Shown one piece after another: positions 28,979 to 38,195 of a stretch of DNA of 64,000 nt. The notes under the pieces were generated by a model. It saw only the letters and a list, made by a program, of their open reading frames with translations, searched no databases and was not told where the DNA came from. Numbering within the stretch: the first letter of the stretch is position 1; the number at the start of each line of letters is the position of its first letter. This stretch comes from Erythrobacter sp. (GTDB lineage Bacteria; Pseudomonadota; Alphaproteobacteria; Sphingomonadales; Sphingomonadaceae). Made by a program: the position numbers and the translations under genes. Where the stretch lies: NCBI GenBank assembly GCA_009993635.1, contig JAACTC010000008.1:90793-154792 (forward strand), read 5' to 3'.

Positions 28979-29827
28979 TCAGATATGGGCCTTTTGCAGC
29001 GAAATTCCAGTCGGCCATGCGCGATCGCGCAGGCGATCCGCCCAGGCGCGCCCGTCCTCGCCGGCGGTACGATAATCGGCGATTGCGGGCGATCCGCGCC
29101 GCTTGGCCAGCTTGCGGCCTTCGGGATCGAGCAGCAGCGGATGGTGGTGCCAGCGCGGAACCGGCAGATCGAGCAGCGCCTGCAGCACCCGGTGGACCGG
29201 CGTTGCGTGAAACAGGTCGCGTCCGCGCGTCACCAACGTGACGCCATCCGCCGCATCGTCCACCGTGACCGCCAGATGATAGCTTGCGGGCAGGTCTTTT
29301 CGCCGCAGCACTGGGTCGCCCGGCGCGGCCTGCGCGACAGGTTGATCGCCCGCCGCATCGTCTTCCCACGAAAGCGGCCCGGTGATCTCCAGCGCCTTGG
29401 CCCAGTCGAGCCGCAATGCAGCGGGTGCGCCCGCCGACGGCCCGCGCAGCCTGCAGGTACCGGGATAGATCGGCCCCTCCGGCCCGATCTCGCTCGCCGC
29501 TGCGGCAATGTCCGCCCGCGTACAGGTGCACGGGTAGAGCACGCCCAGCGCGTCGAGCGCCGCCAGCGCCTCTTCGTAGCGGGCCAGCCGGGTGCCCTGC
29601 GCGGGCACTTCATTCCATTCCAGCCCCAGCCATTCAAGATCGCGGCGGAATTCCTCGGCCAGCTCGGGTTGGCTGCGCGGGCCGTCGATATCCTCGATCC
29701 GCAGCAGGAATTTTCCGCCCGCCCCACCATCCGACCCGCGCGCCAGATCGTGCGCGACGATCGCCGAGTAGGCGTGGCCCCAATGCAGCGGGCCGTTGGG
29801 GCTGGGGGCGAAGCGGGTAACGATCAT
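28979..29827 (-). CDS. gluQ: glutamyl-Q tRNA(Asp) synthetase
   Basis: A 282-residue GluRS paralogue that attaches glutamate to queuosine in tRNA-Asp. It has the HIGH-like sequence APSPNGPLHWGHAYSA, a zinc-binding set (CTCTRADIA and YPGTC) typical of GluQ, and KLAKRRGSPAI as KMSKS-like loop. It lacks the C-terminal anticodon-binding domain, as expected. It is followed 3 bp later by the twin-transmembrane gene, so gluQ, that gene and the adenosyltransferase form one leftward operon. Confidence 0.92.
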   Translation of the reverse strand: MIVTRFAPSPNGPLHWGHAYSAIVAHDLARGSDGGAGGKFLLRIEDIDGPRSQPELAEEFRRDLEWLGLEWNEVPAQGTRLARYEEALAALDALGVLYPCTCTRADIAAAASEIGPEGPIYPGTCRLRGPSAGAPAALRLDWAKALEITGPLSWEDDAAGDQPVAQAAPGDPVLRRKDLPASYHLAVTVDDAADGVTLVTRGRDLFHATPVHRVLQALLDLPVPRWHHHPLLLDPEGRKLAKRRGSPAIADYRTAGEDGRAWADRLRDRAWPTGISLQKAHI

Positions 29828-29955
29828 GACTTGACCTGCTTAGGGCAAAAATGCCGCGCCTCGCCAAAAAGGACTGTGGAAAGGCGAAATGTAACAGGCT
29901 TGACGCTTTTGCGGGCAAATGGTCCTCTCATCGCATCAGGGGAGGACACGAAAAA

Positions 29956-30564
29956 GTGTTCAAGGCCGATCTGATCGACCGCGCGGCAAGTTTCCGCAGC
30001 GTAGACGAAGACCCGACGAGGAACCTGTCGGCGTGCCCGACGCTCGTTCTCAACGCGGACTATACTCCGCTGTCCTATTATCCACTCTCGATCTGGCCGT
30101 GGCAGACCGCGATCAAGGCGATCTTCCTTGAGCGGGTCGATGTGGTCGCCAGCTACGAACGGCAGGTGCATTCGCCCTCGCTCGACATGAAGCTGCCCAG
30201 CGTGATCGCGCTCCGCCAATATGTGCGCCCAAGCGAATTTCCCGCCTTCACCCGCTTCAACCTGTTCCTGCGCGATCGCTTCGTGTGCCAGTATTGCGGC
30301 AGCCCCAGCCACCTGACCTTCGACCACGTCGTCCCGCGCCGCCTTGGCGGGAAAACGACGTGGGAGAACATCTCCACCGCCTGCGCGCCGTGCAACATGA
30401 AGAAGGGCGGGCGTACGCCCAAGCAGGCGGGCATGAAGCTGATGGTCGAACCGATCCGGCCGACCAACTGGCAGCTGCAGCAACACGGCAAGAGCTTCCC
30501 GCCCAACTACCTCCACGAAACCTGGCGCGACTGGCTGTACTGGGACATCGAGCTGGAGGCGTGA
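29956..30564 (+). CDS. HNH endonuclease family protein
   Basis: A 202-residue protein with a zinc-ribbon HNH domain: CQYCG, then LTFDHVVPRRLGGKTTWENI and CAPCNMKKGG. Two CxxC pairs frame the catalytic His-Asn region. The N-terminal 80 residues (LVLNADYTPLSYYPLSIWPW) match the common HNH family of alphaproteobacteria, often annotated near core genes. Start: a GTG with GGAGG ten bases upstream; an ATG-less extension to 29851 is less likely. Whether it acts in phage defence or DNA repair is unknown. Confidence 0.82.
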   Translation: MFKADLIDRAASFRSVDEDPTRNLSACPTLVLNADYTPLSYYPLSIWPWQTAIKAIFLERVDVVASYERQVHSPSLDMKLPSVIALRQYVRPSEFPAFTRFNLFLRDRFVCQYCGSPSHLTFDHVVPRRLGGKTTWENISTACAPCNMKKGGRTPKQAGMKLMVEPIRPTNWQLQQHGKSFPPNYLHETWRDWLYWDIELEA

Positions 30565-30593
30565 GGCAGATCGACCACCGAACTGCGACCAGT

Positions 30594-30800
30594 CTAGTTC
30601 CGGTGAAGAAACTGCCGACCAGCTTCGGACCAGCGAGCACCCCGATCGCGATGATCAACCAAGCCGTTTTCCAAAAGCACGTCTAGGGCCCGCTCCCCGG
30701 CTGCCATAAACCTGTGATCCAGGCTCCCATCGGGTTGCTCAAGATACTGTGCGGCCATCCAGACCAACGCGATCAGCTCTTTTGAAGGATGCTCGTTCAA
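30594..30800 (-). CDS. small hypothetical protein
   Basis: A 68-residue frame starting at TTG with GGAAGG seven bases upstream (peptide NEHPSKELIALVWMAAQYLE and onward). Helical and charged, with a winged-helix-like end (ALDVLLENGLVDHRDRGARWSEAGRQFL). It is convergent with the HNH gene. GTG 30815 is an alternative start. Nothing is recognised. Confidence 0.5.
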   Translation of the reverse strand: MNEHPSKELIALVWMAAQYLEQPDGSLDHRFMAAGERALDVLLENGLVDHRDRGARWSEAGRQFLHRN

Positions 30801-30823
30801 ATTACTGCCTTCCACAGGGATTT

Positions 30824-30897
30824 CGTCATTGCGAGCGACCGCAGGTCGATATGCTCTGGATTGCTTCCCCCGGATCAAGTCCGGGCTCGCAATGACG
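30824..30897. repeat. palindromic intergenic repeat element
   Basis: The ends are a perfect 13-bp inverted pair, CGTCATTGCGAGC and GCTCGCAATGACG. Inside are GGATTGCTTC and the smaller hairpin CCGGATCAAGTCCGG. This is the widely dispersed GTCATTGCGAGC-type element of many sphingomonads and other proteobacteria (from memory). Confidence 0.8.
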
Positions 30898-30917
30898 AGT
30901 GAGCGCGAACGTAGCCC

Positions 30918-31910
<993 letters not shown>

Positions 31911-31921
31911 CGACGTTCTCC

Positions 31922-33148
31922 TCAGGTGACGGCGGCCCGTGTAGCAAATTCCTCGCGCCGCCACTCGCCGTTCTCGAGCACCTCGGTGAGGTGGCGCGCC
32001 GCTTCGGCGATATCCTCGAACCGCAGATAGGCGGGCGCGAAGCCGAGGCGCAGGATGTCGGGATCGCGGAAGTCGCCGATGACACCGCGTGCGATCAGCG
32101 CCTGCGAGAGCGCGTAGGCGTTTACGTGGCGGAAGCTCAGCTGGCTGCCGCGCTTCGCGGGATCGTGCGGGCTGACGAGGTCGAGATCGAGGTCGCCGAC
32201 GCATTCGCGGAAGAACTCGCTCAGCGCGCGCGACTTGGCGACCAGCGCCTCCATCCCGATCTCGGCGATCAGCTCGACGCCGCTTTCCAGCGCGGCCATC
32301 GCCAGCACCGGCGGCGTGCCCGCCAGCAGGCGCCTGACGCCCTGTGCAGGTTCGTATTCGTCGGAGAATTCGAAAGGTTTTGCGTGGCCCATCCAGCCGG
32401 TCAGCGGCTGGGTGAAGTCGCCGTGGTGCCGCTCGGCAACGAAGGCATAGGCGGGCGCCCCGGGGCCGCCGTTGAGGTACTTGTAGCCGCAACCCACCGC
32501 GAGGTCGGCATTCGCGCCGTTCAGGTCCACCGGCACCGCGCCACCCGAATGCGACAGGTCCCACAGCACGATCGCGCCGACATCTTGCGCGGCTTTGGTC
32601 AGCGCCGCCATGTCGAACATCTCGCCGGTCTTGTAGTGGACATGCGTCAGCAGCAGCAGCGCCACGCTCTCATCCAGCGCGTCGATCATCGAATCGCGCT
32701 GCGCCAGCCGTTGTTCGACGCGGGTGTCGCCCTGGATCATGTAGAGGTCGGTCGGGAAATTGCCCGGTTCGCTCAGCACCACCTTGCGGTCCGGGTTCAG
32801 CGACAGCGCCGCGCCGATCAGCTTGGCGAGGTTCACCGAGACCGAGTCGCACGCGATCACCTCATGCGGCTGCGCGCCCACCAGCGGGGCGATCTTCGCG
32901 CCGACGCGCTGCGGCATCGCGATCCAGTCGCCGCCACCGCCGGGCAGTTCGTTCCAGCTGCGAATCAGCCCTTCGCCCCACTCGGCATCGATCACCCGGT
33001 GCAACCGCTCGCGGCTCGCCTTGGGCAGCGGCCCGAGCGAATTGCCGTCGAGATAGATCACCCCCTCGGGCAGATCGAACCTGTCGCGGAAATGCGCGAT
33101 GGCATCCGCTGCATCCAGTTCGCGTGCGCGCATCAGCAGATCACGCAT
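31922..33148 (-). CDS. kynU: kynureninase
   Basis: A 408-residue PLP enzyme that cleaves kynurenine to anthranilate and alanine. Family motifs are IYLDGNSLGPLPKAS, LLTHVHYKTGEMFDM, WDLSHSGGAVPVDL and GCGYKYLNGGPGAPA, where the lysine before YLNGG binds PLP. Its ATG lies inside the last codons of kynB (8-bp overlap), indicating translational coupling. Confidence 0.94.
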   Translation of the reverse strand: MRDLLMRARELDAADAIAHFRDRFDLPEGVIYLDGNSLGPLPKASRERLHRVIDAEWGEGLIRSWNELPGGGGDWIAMPQRVGAKIAPLVGAQPHEVIACDSVSVNLAKLIGAALSLNPDRKVVLSEPGNFPTDLYMIQGDTRVEQRLAQRDSMIDALDESVALLLLTHVHYKTGEMFDMAALTKAAQDVGAIVLWDLSHSGGAVPVDLNGANADLAVGCGYKYLNGGPGAPAYAFVAERHHGDFTQPLTGWMGHAKPFEFSDEYEPAQGVRRLLAGTPPVLAMAALESGVELIAEIGMEALVAKSRALSEFFRECVGDLDLDLVSPHDPAKRGSQLSFRHVNAYALSQALIARGVIGDFRDPDILRLGFAPAYLRFEDIAEAARHLTEVLENGEWRREEFATRAAVT

Positions 33149-33773
33149 CGGGCAGCTCCCGCAATATCGCCCGGCAGAGACCGGCATCGCCCCCGGCCAC
33201 CTTCAGCGGCAGCGCGATCAGTTCGTAATGGCCAGCTGGTACGTCATCCAGAACGAGCCCCTCGAGAATGCGCATGTCGTGCTTCAGCACCGCCAGATGC
33301 GCATCCATCGTCTTGCTCTCCTGCGGATCGACCGAAGGCGCATCGGTGCCGATCAGCACCACGCCATGGGCAGAGAGCCACTCGATCGTCTCGGCCGCAA
33401 TCGGCAGCCAGTCGGATCGCCATTCATCGTGGGTGAAGGCATCCCATGTGCGGAACAGCACGCGGTTGGCGTAGTCGAGCGTCGGCAGATCGCCGATGTC
33501 GATTTCACCCTCTACGCCGCGCGCATCGACCACCAGGCAGGTGCCCAGATACGGATCGAGGCTCATGCTGGCAGAATCCGCACCGTCGCTCGCGTAGTGC
33601 AGCGGCGCGTCGGCATGGGTGCCCGAATGCGTGCTCATGGTCATCCGCCCGACATTGACCGGCGAGCCGTCTTCCATCCTCCACGTACGCTCGAACGCGA
33701 ATGCGGTGTCGCCCGGCCACACTGGCAGCCCGGGCCGCAGGATCTGCGAGATATCCCAGATTCTGCCGCTCAC
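33141..33773 (-). CDS. kynB: kynurenine formamidase (arylformamidase)
   Basis: A 210-residue metal-dependent cyclase-family hydrolase that turns N-formylkynurenine into kynurenine. Signatures are WDISQILRPGLPVWPGDT at the start, STHSGTHADAPLHY (the metal-binding HxGTHxDAP motif), and VLIGTDAPSVDPQES. It starts at a GTG that shares GTGA with the kynA stop; GAGGA lies seven bases upstream. It overlaps kynU at the other end. Confidence 0.94.
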   Translation of the reverse strand: MSGRIWDISQILRPGLPVWPGDTAFAFERTWRMEDGSPVNVGRMTMSTHSGTHADAPLHYASDGADSASMSLDPYLGTCLVVDARGVEGEIDIGDLPTLDYANRVLFRTWDAFTHDEWRSDWLPIAAETIEWLSAHGVVLIGTDAPSVDPQESKTMDAHLAVLKHDMRILEGLVLDDVPAGHYELIALPLKVAGGDAGLCRAILRELPDA

Positions 33774-34576
33774 AATGCCGTCCTCACGGAAAGCAGCTCG
33801 GGGAAGAACACTTCCTTCAGCACGCTTTCGAGGTAGCCGACACCCGACGTGCCGCCGGTGCCCTTCTTGAAACCGATGATCCGCTCCACCGTCTTGAGAT
33901 GGCCGAAGCGCCAGCGTTGGAAATGGTATTCCAGATCGACCAGCTTTTCCGCCAATTCGTACAGATCCCAGTGATCGTGCGGGTTCTGGTAGATCGTGAT
34001 CCACGCCGCCTCGACCGCCTCGGATTTTTCCCACCGATCTTCACGATCGCGATCGAGCACATCCTCGGGAATGTCGAAGCCCCGCTTGGCGAGCAACTTC
34101 ACTGTCTCCTCGTACAGGCTCGGCCGGGCGAGCTCGTCGCGCAGCTTCCGTGCCACCTCGGGCACTGCCTCGTGCATGGTCACCATGTTTGGCTTCCGCC
34201 CGCCGAGGATGAATTCCATCAGCCGGTACTGAGCGGACTGGAAGCCGCTGGAAGTGCCCAGATGCGGGCGGACCAGAGAATAGTCGTGCGGAGTCATCGT
34301 GCTGAGCACGTTCCAGCTCTGGATCAGCTGTTCCTGTGCGCGGGCGACTCTGGCGAGCATTTTGAACGCAGGCCGCAGCCGGTCCTCGCGGATTGCGTCG
34401 CGCGCGGCCTCCAGCTCGTGCAGGCACAGCTTGAGCCAAAGCTCGCTCGCCTGGTGAACGATGATGAACAGCAGCTCGTCCTGCGCGTCCGAGCGCGGAT
34501 GCTGCGCGGCGAGAATGCGGTCGAGGTCGAGATAGGAGGCATAGGTCACCTCCTTCGGATCGTCGTTTGCGGCCAT
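33770..34576 (-). CDS. kynA: tryptophan 2,3-dioxygenase
   Basis: A 268-residue haem enzyme opening the indole ring of tryptophan to give N-formylkynurenine. It has YLDLDRILAAQHPRS, FIIVHQASELWLKL, GTSSGFQSAQYRLMEF and the proximal haem region WRFGHLKTVERIIGFKKGTGG. Start at MAANDDPKEV; 12 further codons are open upstream. First gene of the overlapping kynA-kynB-kynU set, which converts tryptophan to anthranilate. Confidence 0.95.
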   Translation of the reverse strand: MAANDDPKEVTYASYLDLDRILAAQHPRSDAQDELLFIIVHQASELWLKLCLHELEAARDAIREDRLRPAFKMLARVARAQEQLIQSWNVLSTMTPHDYSLVRPHLGTSSGFQSAQYRLMEFILGGRKPNMVTMHEAVPEVARKLRDELARPSLYEETVKLLAKRGFDIPEDVLDRDREDRWEKSEAVEAAWITIYQNPHDHWDLYELAEKLVDLEYHFQRWRFGHLKTVERIIGFKKGTGGTSGVGYLESVLKEVFFPELLSVRTAL

Positions 34577-34618
34577 GGACACAGCCTCTACCGGTCCGGC
34601 CGCGTCACGCAAACCGCC

Positions 34619-35035
34619 CTAGCAATCGACCAGGGCAACATCGGGATGATGCTTGCACAAATGCTTCTTCACGATCTTCAGGTTGCGCGCGTTGGAGCGG
34701 AAGGCGAAGTCGAAAGCATCGCCGACCACGGGAACGAAACCGATCAGCCCGTCGAACGCGACATTCCCCATCATCCGCATCATGTGACAGGTGGGCATCT
34801 TCAGGTTGCGCGCTTCCCACACGATGTAGGTGCCCATCGCCACCCCGAATATGTCGCCGACCACCGGAACCAGGCCGACGATCGCATCCATCCCGACCGC
34901 GTAATTGATGCCGGGAATGGTCATGCTGCGCTCGGTCAGCTGCTCCATCATCTGAATTCTTCGGTAGACCGATGCCGGATCGGTGCCGCTCGGCACCTCG
35001 ACACCCATCATTTTCATCGTGCCAGGATTACCCAT
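34619..35035 (-). CDS. DUF4112 membrane-associated protein
   Basis: A 138-residue protein with two similar segments, GMDAIVGLVPVVGDIFG and AFDGLIGFVPVVGDAFDFAFRSN, the hallmark of DUF4112. Each forms a short hydrophobic, glycine/proline-rich hairpin. The function of the family is unknown. It sits 42 bp upstream of kynA and 16 bp downstream of the solute-binding gene, all on the minus strand. Confidence 0.85.
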   Translation of the reverse strand: MGNPGTMKMMGVEVPSGTDPASVYRRIQMMEQLTERSMTIPGINYAVGMDAIVGLVPVVGDIFGVAMGTYIVWEARNLKMPTCHMMRMMGNVAFDGLIGFVPVVGDAFDFAFRSNARNLKIVKKHLCKHHPDVALVDC

Positions 35036-35051
35036 AGGTTTCGTCCCCGTT

Positions 35052-36530
35052 TCACCATGCCTCTACCCCCGCCAACGCATAAAGCGGGTGTCGGGCCCAC
35101 GGATTTTCGGAAAATCCTTCCAGCCCGCTGCGCACCAGCGACCAGCGCACCGGTGCCCCCAGCGGAATATACACCTCTTGCGCCAGCAGCGCACCTTCGG
35201 CCTCCACCAGCAGGTTCGCCGCTTCCTGTGCGTTGCGTGCGGTTAGCGATTCGGTCACCAGCACATCCGCCTCGGGCGAACATGGGCCGGGCACGAGGCC
35301 GCAGTTGAACTGGTTGAGAAACCACCGCGCACTGGGATAGCGCGCCACCCGGTCGATCATCACCAGGTCGGCCCCCTGCGCGAACTGCACCGGGCGCAGC
35401 TCCACCCCGATCGTGGCGAGATCCTGCGACAGCGCGGCCATCAGCCGGTCCGAGCCCGGCCCTTCGGGCAGCCACAGCCGCACCCGTGGCCGCTGCCCCG
35501 TCCTGCGGGTCCACGCGGTGATGCGCGCACGCGCACGCTCGCGCCGCTCATCTAGCGAGAGGTCCGCCCAGCGTTGGGCGACGGCCCCTGTATCGCCCGG
35601 CAGGCCCGCCGGAACGATCCGGGTCGAAGGCTGCCAGCCCGATACGCTGAACTGTTCGAGCAGGGCCGCCCGGTCGATCGCCATCGACAGGGCTTCGCGG
35701 TTCCCGATGTCGGCGAGGAAGCCCTGCTGATTGGTGATCAGCATTCCGAACAGGCCCACCGCCGGATCGAGGCGGATGGTCCCGCGCGAGAGCGGGCCGG
35801 TATCGGCCAGCGGCAGGGTGACGATCGTACCATCGAGCAGCGCGGCCGCCTCGCCCGCGGAGAATACCCGGTTCGCCTGCTCGCCCGACATCGCGCGCAG
35901 GAGCACGCGCTTGCCAAGCCGATCCCGGTCGATTTCGGGCAGGCCGAAAACCTCTGGCGGGACGGGCTGCAGCACCGCGACCGATCCATCGCGCTCCAGC
36001 GTCATCGGGCCGATCGATTCGCCGTCCCTGGTGATCGCGAGCTCGGGCTGGGCCAGCAGGTGCAGAAATTCCGGCATCGGGCCGGTCAGGCGGATCTCGA
36101 TCACCCGGTTGGTCATCGCCCGGATCTCATCCACCTTGCGCAGGTCAAGCCCCAGCGAAGTGCCACGCAGCGCGCGGATCGTCGACAGCAGGCTGGACCG
36201 CGCGTCTTCAGCGGTCAGCGGATCGCCGCTGGGCCAATCGACCTGGCGCAGGCGGAAAATGAAACTGCGGCCATCCTCGGTCACGATCCAGCTTTCGCCA
36301 AGCGCGGGCACCACCTCGCCCTCGGCGTTCAGCGCGACGATTCCCGAACTGGTGGCATCACGCACCATCTGCGCGCCGGGCGACAGGCGCAGCCCGTCGT
36401 CGAACATCGATTCGGCCCGCCCGATGGTCACCACCGACAGGCCGTCGTCGTCGTTGCCGCCGCCGCACCCTGCAAGGAACGGAGGCAGCGCGAGCGCGGC
36501 AAACAGGAGGAGTGCGGATCGGAACGTCAC
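35052..36530 (-). CDS. extracellular solute-binding lipoprotein (family 5)
   Basis: A 492-residue lipoprotein with signal peptide and lipobox LAGC, followed by a glycine/aspartate-rich linker. The body is of the periplasmic peptide-binding (OppA/DppA-like, SBP_bac_5) type, with segments such as GESWIVTEDGRSFIFRLR and GLFGMLITNQQGFLADIGNREALSMAIDR. It starts at GTG 36530. No permease or ATPase of a peptide transporter is nearby, so it is an orphan binding protein. The ligand is unknown. Confidence 0.82.
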   Translation of the reverse strand: MTFRSALLLFAALALPPFLAGCGGGNDDDGLSVVTIGRAESMFDDGLRLSPGAQMVRDATSSGIVALNAEGEVVPALGESWIVTEDGRSFIFRLRQVDWPSGDPLTAEDARSSLLSTIRALRGTSLGLDLRKVDEIRAMTNRVIEIRLTGPMPEFLHLLAQPELAITRDGESIGPMTLERDGSVAVLQPVPPEVFGLPEIDRDRLGKRVLLRAMSGEQANRVFSAGEAAALLDGTIVTLPLADTGPLSRGTIRLDPAVGLFGMLITNQQGFLADIGNREALSMAIDRAALLEQFSVSGWQPSTRIVPAGLPGDTGAVAQRWADLSLDERRERARARITAWTRRTGQRPRVRLWLPEGPGSDRLMAALSQDLATIGVELRPVQFAQGADLVMIDRVARYPSARWFLNQFNCGLVPGPCSPEADVLVTESLTARNAQEAANLLVEAEGALLAQEVYIPLGAPVRWSLVRSGLEGFSENPWARHPLYALAGVEAW

Positions 36531-36578
36531 GATCCAGTGCCCTAGCAGGCGATTGCGCGCCGGTCAGCGCGCTATTCG

Positions 36579-36956
36579 TCAGATTTTGCGGATCGAGCCT
36601 TCGCGAACCTGGTGGGCGGTTGCCGGCAGAACCGTGGAGGGCCGCACATAGCGCGGCGTCTTTTCACCGGTTCCGGCGGGCGCGCGAACCTTTTTGGAAT
36701 CGATTTCCGAATCGAACACGATTCCGAAGCGGTTGTCCTGCGTCCATGCGACCGATCCCTTGATCGGTCCGATATTGCGCAGCTCGATCCCCAGACGCAT
36801 GCCCCGCTCTACGGAAAGCGGCGCTTCGGCCATCATCCCGCCGTCGGAAAGGTTGCGCACCTTGACGCGTACGGGCTCACCGCCGTCGTCCAGAGTGAGG
36901 TCGGCGGTCAGAAACAGGCTGTCGCGCTTGAGCGATCGGGTATCGATGGCGGTCAT
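36579..36956 (-). CDS. PilZ-domain protein
   Basis: A 125-residue single-domain PilZ protein, a likely cyclic-di-GMP receiver. The conserved N-terminal part has LKRDSLFLTADLTL, then VKVRNLSDGGMMAEAPL (the D/NxSxxG motif) and GSVAWTQDNRFGIVFD. The RxxxR box is not clear, so c-di-GMP binding is uncertain. It may act on motility or envelope functions. Confidence 0.8.
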   Translation of the reverse strand: MTAIDTRSLKRDSLFLTADLTLDDGGEPVRVKVRNLSDGGMMAEAPLSVERGMRLGIELRNIGPIKGSVAWTQDNRFGIVFDSEIDSKKVRAPAGTGEKTPRYVRPSTVLPATAHQVREGSIRKI

Positions 36957-37089
36957 AGAGCGTAATTAACCTTCTGCTCTCGAACGATTGGTTGACGAGC
37001 AGCCTTTATCAGGCCGCGTGTCTTCCTACTGCGGACAGGCTAAAGAAGTTTAAACGCCACGCTAGGGGATGGCCCCGGCTACCGGGCGA

Positions 37090-37548
37090 TCAATCGTTGC
37101 GCGAAATCTTTTCGCGCCGCTCGTGCGCTTCCTGCGCCTCGACCGTCATCGTCGCCACCGGGCGGGCGATCAGGCGCTGCAGGCCGATCGGGTCGCCGCT
37201 GACTTCGCAGTAACCATATTCGCCCTCGTCGATCCGGCGCAGGGCCGCTTCGATCTTGGCGATCAGCTTGCGCTGGCGATCGCGCGTGCGCAGTTCGATG
37301 CCCCAGTCGGTCTCGCTCGAAGCGCGGTCGGTCAGGTCGGGCTCGCGCAGCGGCGTTTCCTGCAGGCTCTGCAAGGTGCCGCCGGCTTCGGTGTGGAGCG
37401 AATGTTTCCATTCGATCAGCAGCTTGCGGAAGAACTGCTGCTGCTGTTCGTTCATGTACTCTTCGTCGTCGCGCGGCACATAGTCCGGCGGGAGAGCCTT
37501 GTTCGCCCTGGCAAGAATTTCGCTGTCGCTGAGCGCCCGTGCGGCCAT
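37090..37548 (-). CDS. dksA: DksA/TraR family transcription factor
   Basis: A 152-residue RNA polymerase-binding protein acting with ppGpp in the stringent response. The coiled-coil covers about residues 30-105 and the finger is EYGYCEVSGDPIGLQRLIARP. Only one of the four zinc-finger cysteines remains, as in several alphaproteobacterial DksA proteins. GAGGA precedes the chosen ATG. The frame is open 85 codons further upstream without sense. Confidence 0.92.
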   Translation of the reverse strand: MAARALSDSEILARANKALPPDYVPRDDEEYMNEQQQQFFRKLLIEWKHSLHTEAGGTLQSLQETPLREPDLTDRASSETDWGIELRTRDRQRKLIAKIEAALRRIDEGEYGYCEVSGDPIGLQRLIARPVATMTVEAQEAHERREKISRND

Positions 37549-37864
37549 CTCGTCCTCTACCCTTCCGGTCCCACCCGTCTGCTGCTGCCGCCATCGCAAC
37601 CTGCGTTGCGAATGGAATTTGCCGTGCGGGGCGGCTCTTAGCAGCGATCCACACGCGAACAAGCGGTTATCCCATCTTGCAACGCCAAATGGGCGGGCAC
37701 GGCTGAACTTTGGCCGAACCGGCGGTGCAGCAACGCCGCCACCTGCGGCATGGACGAAAAAAACCGGCGGCGGCTTTAACCGCCTGTTTACCATAAGCGG
37801 CAAGAACGGGTTTGCGGGCGAAGTCCCGCCATGAAGGGGAGCAGACTTGTAGGGGGATTACACA
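37549..37864. other. divergent upstream region of dksA and the Sel1-like gene
   Basis: 316 bp without a supported gene. It must hold the promoters of both genes. The right half contains a CtrA-like box at 37776-37790; I see no other clear element. Confidence 0.5.
37776..37790 (+). promoter_or_regulatory. CtrA-like box
   Basis: TTAA, seven bases, TTTA(C): one mismatch to the CtrA consensus TTAA-N7-TTAA. It lies 75 bp before the Sel1-like gene start and in the shared upstream region of dksA. Confidence 0.42.
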
Positions 37865-38191
37865 ATGCGACTGACAGCTATCGACACGAGCGGAGCCAAA
37901 CCGGCCCTGACCGATACCGAGGACCTGGCGATTGCCCGCCTGATCGCCGCCGCAGCCCAAGGCGATATCGAGGCCTGCTTCGAACTGGGCGTAATCTGGT
38001 CGACCGGGGGCCATGGCCTCGACTGCGATCTGATCGAGGCGCACCAGTGGTTCAATCTTGCCGCTGCGCAGGGTCACCAGGAAGCGGCATGGTGCCGGAC
38101 GGATATTTCCGACGAAATGACCGCGCGCGAGATCGCCGAAGCCCAGCGCCGGGCGCGCCAATGGATGATCGAACAGCGCAAGTGCGCCTGA
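37865..38191 (+). CDS. Sel1-repeat-like small protein
   Basis: A 108-residue protein containing one or two Sel1-like helical repeats: AAAQGDIEACFELGVIWSTG and IEAHQWFNLAAAQGHQEAA. Such repeats mediate protein contacts, often in signalling. AGGGGG lies eight bases before the ATG. No signal peptide, so cytoplasmic. Partner unknown. Confidence 0.72.
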   Translation: MRLTAIDTSGAKPALTDTEDLAIARLIAAAAQGDIEACFELGVIWSTGGHGLDCDLIEAHQWFNLAAAQGHQEAAWCRTDISDEMTAREIAEAQRRARQWMIEQRKCA

Positions 38192-38195
38192 TCGC

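Noticed and set aside
30824..30897. Insertion-sequence end or attachment site
   Set aside because: No transposase or target duplication nearby; the structure matches a dispersed palindromic element.
31991..33436. 481-codon plus-strand frame opposite kynU and kynB
   Set aside because: Shadow of the kyn genes; Arg/His/Gln-rich translation without any motif.
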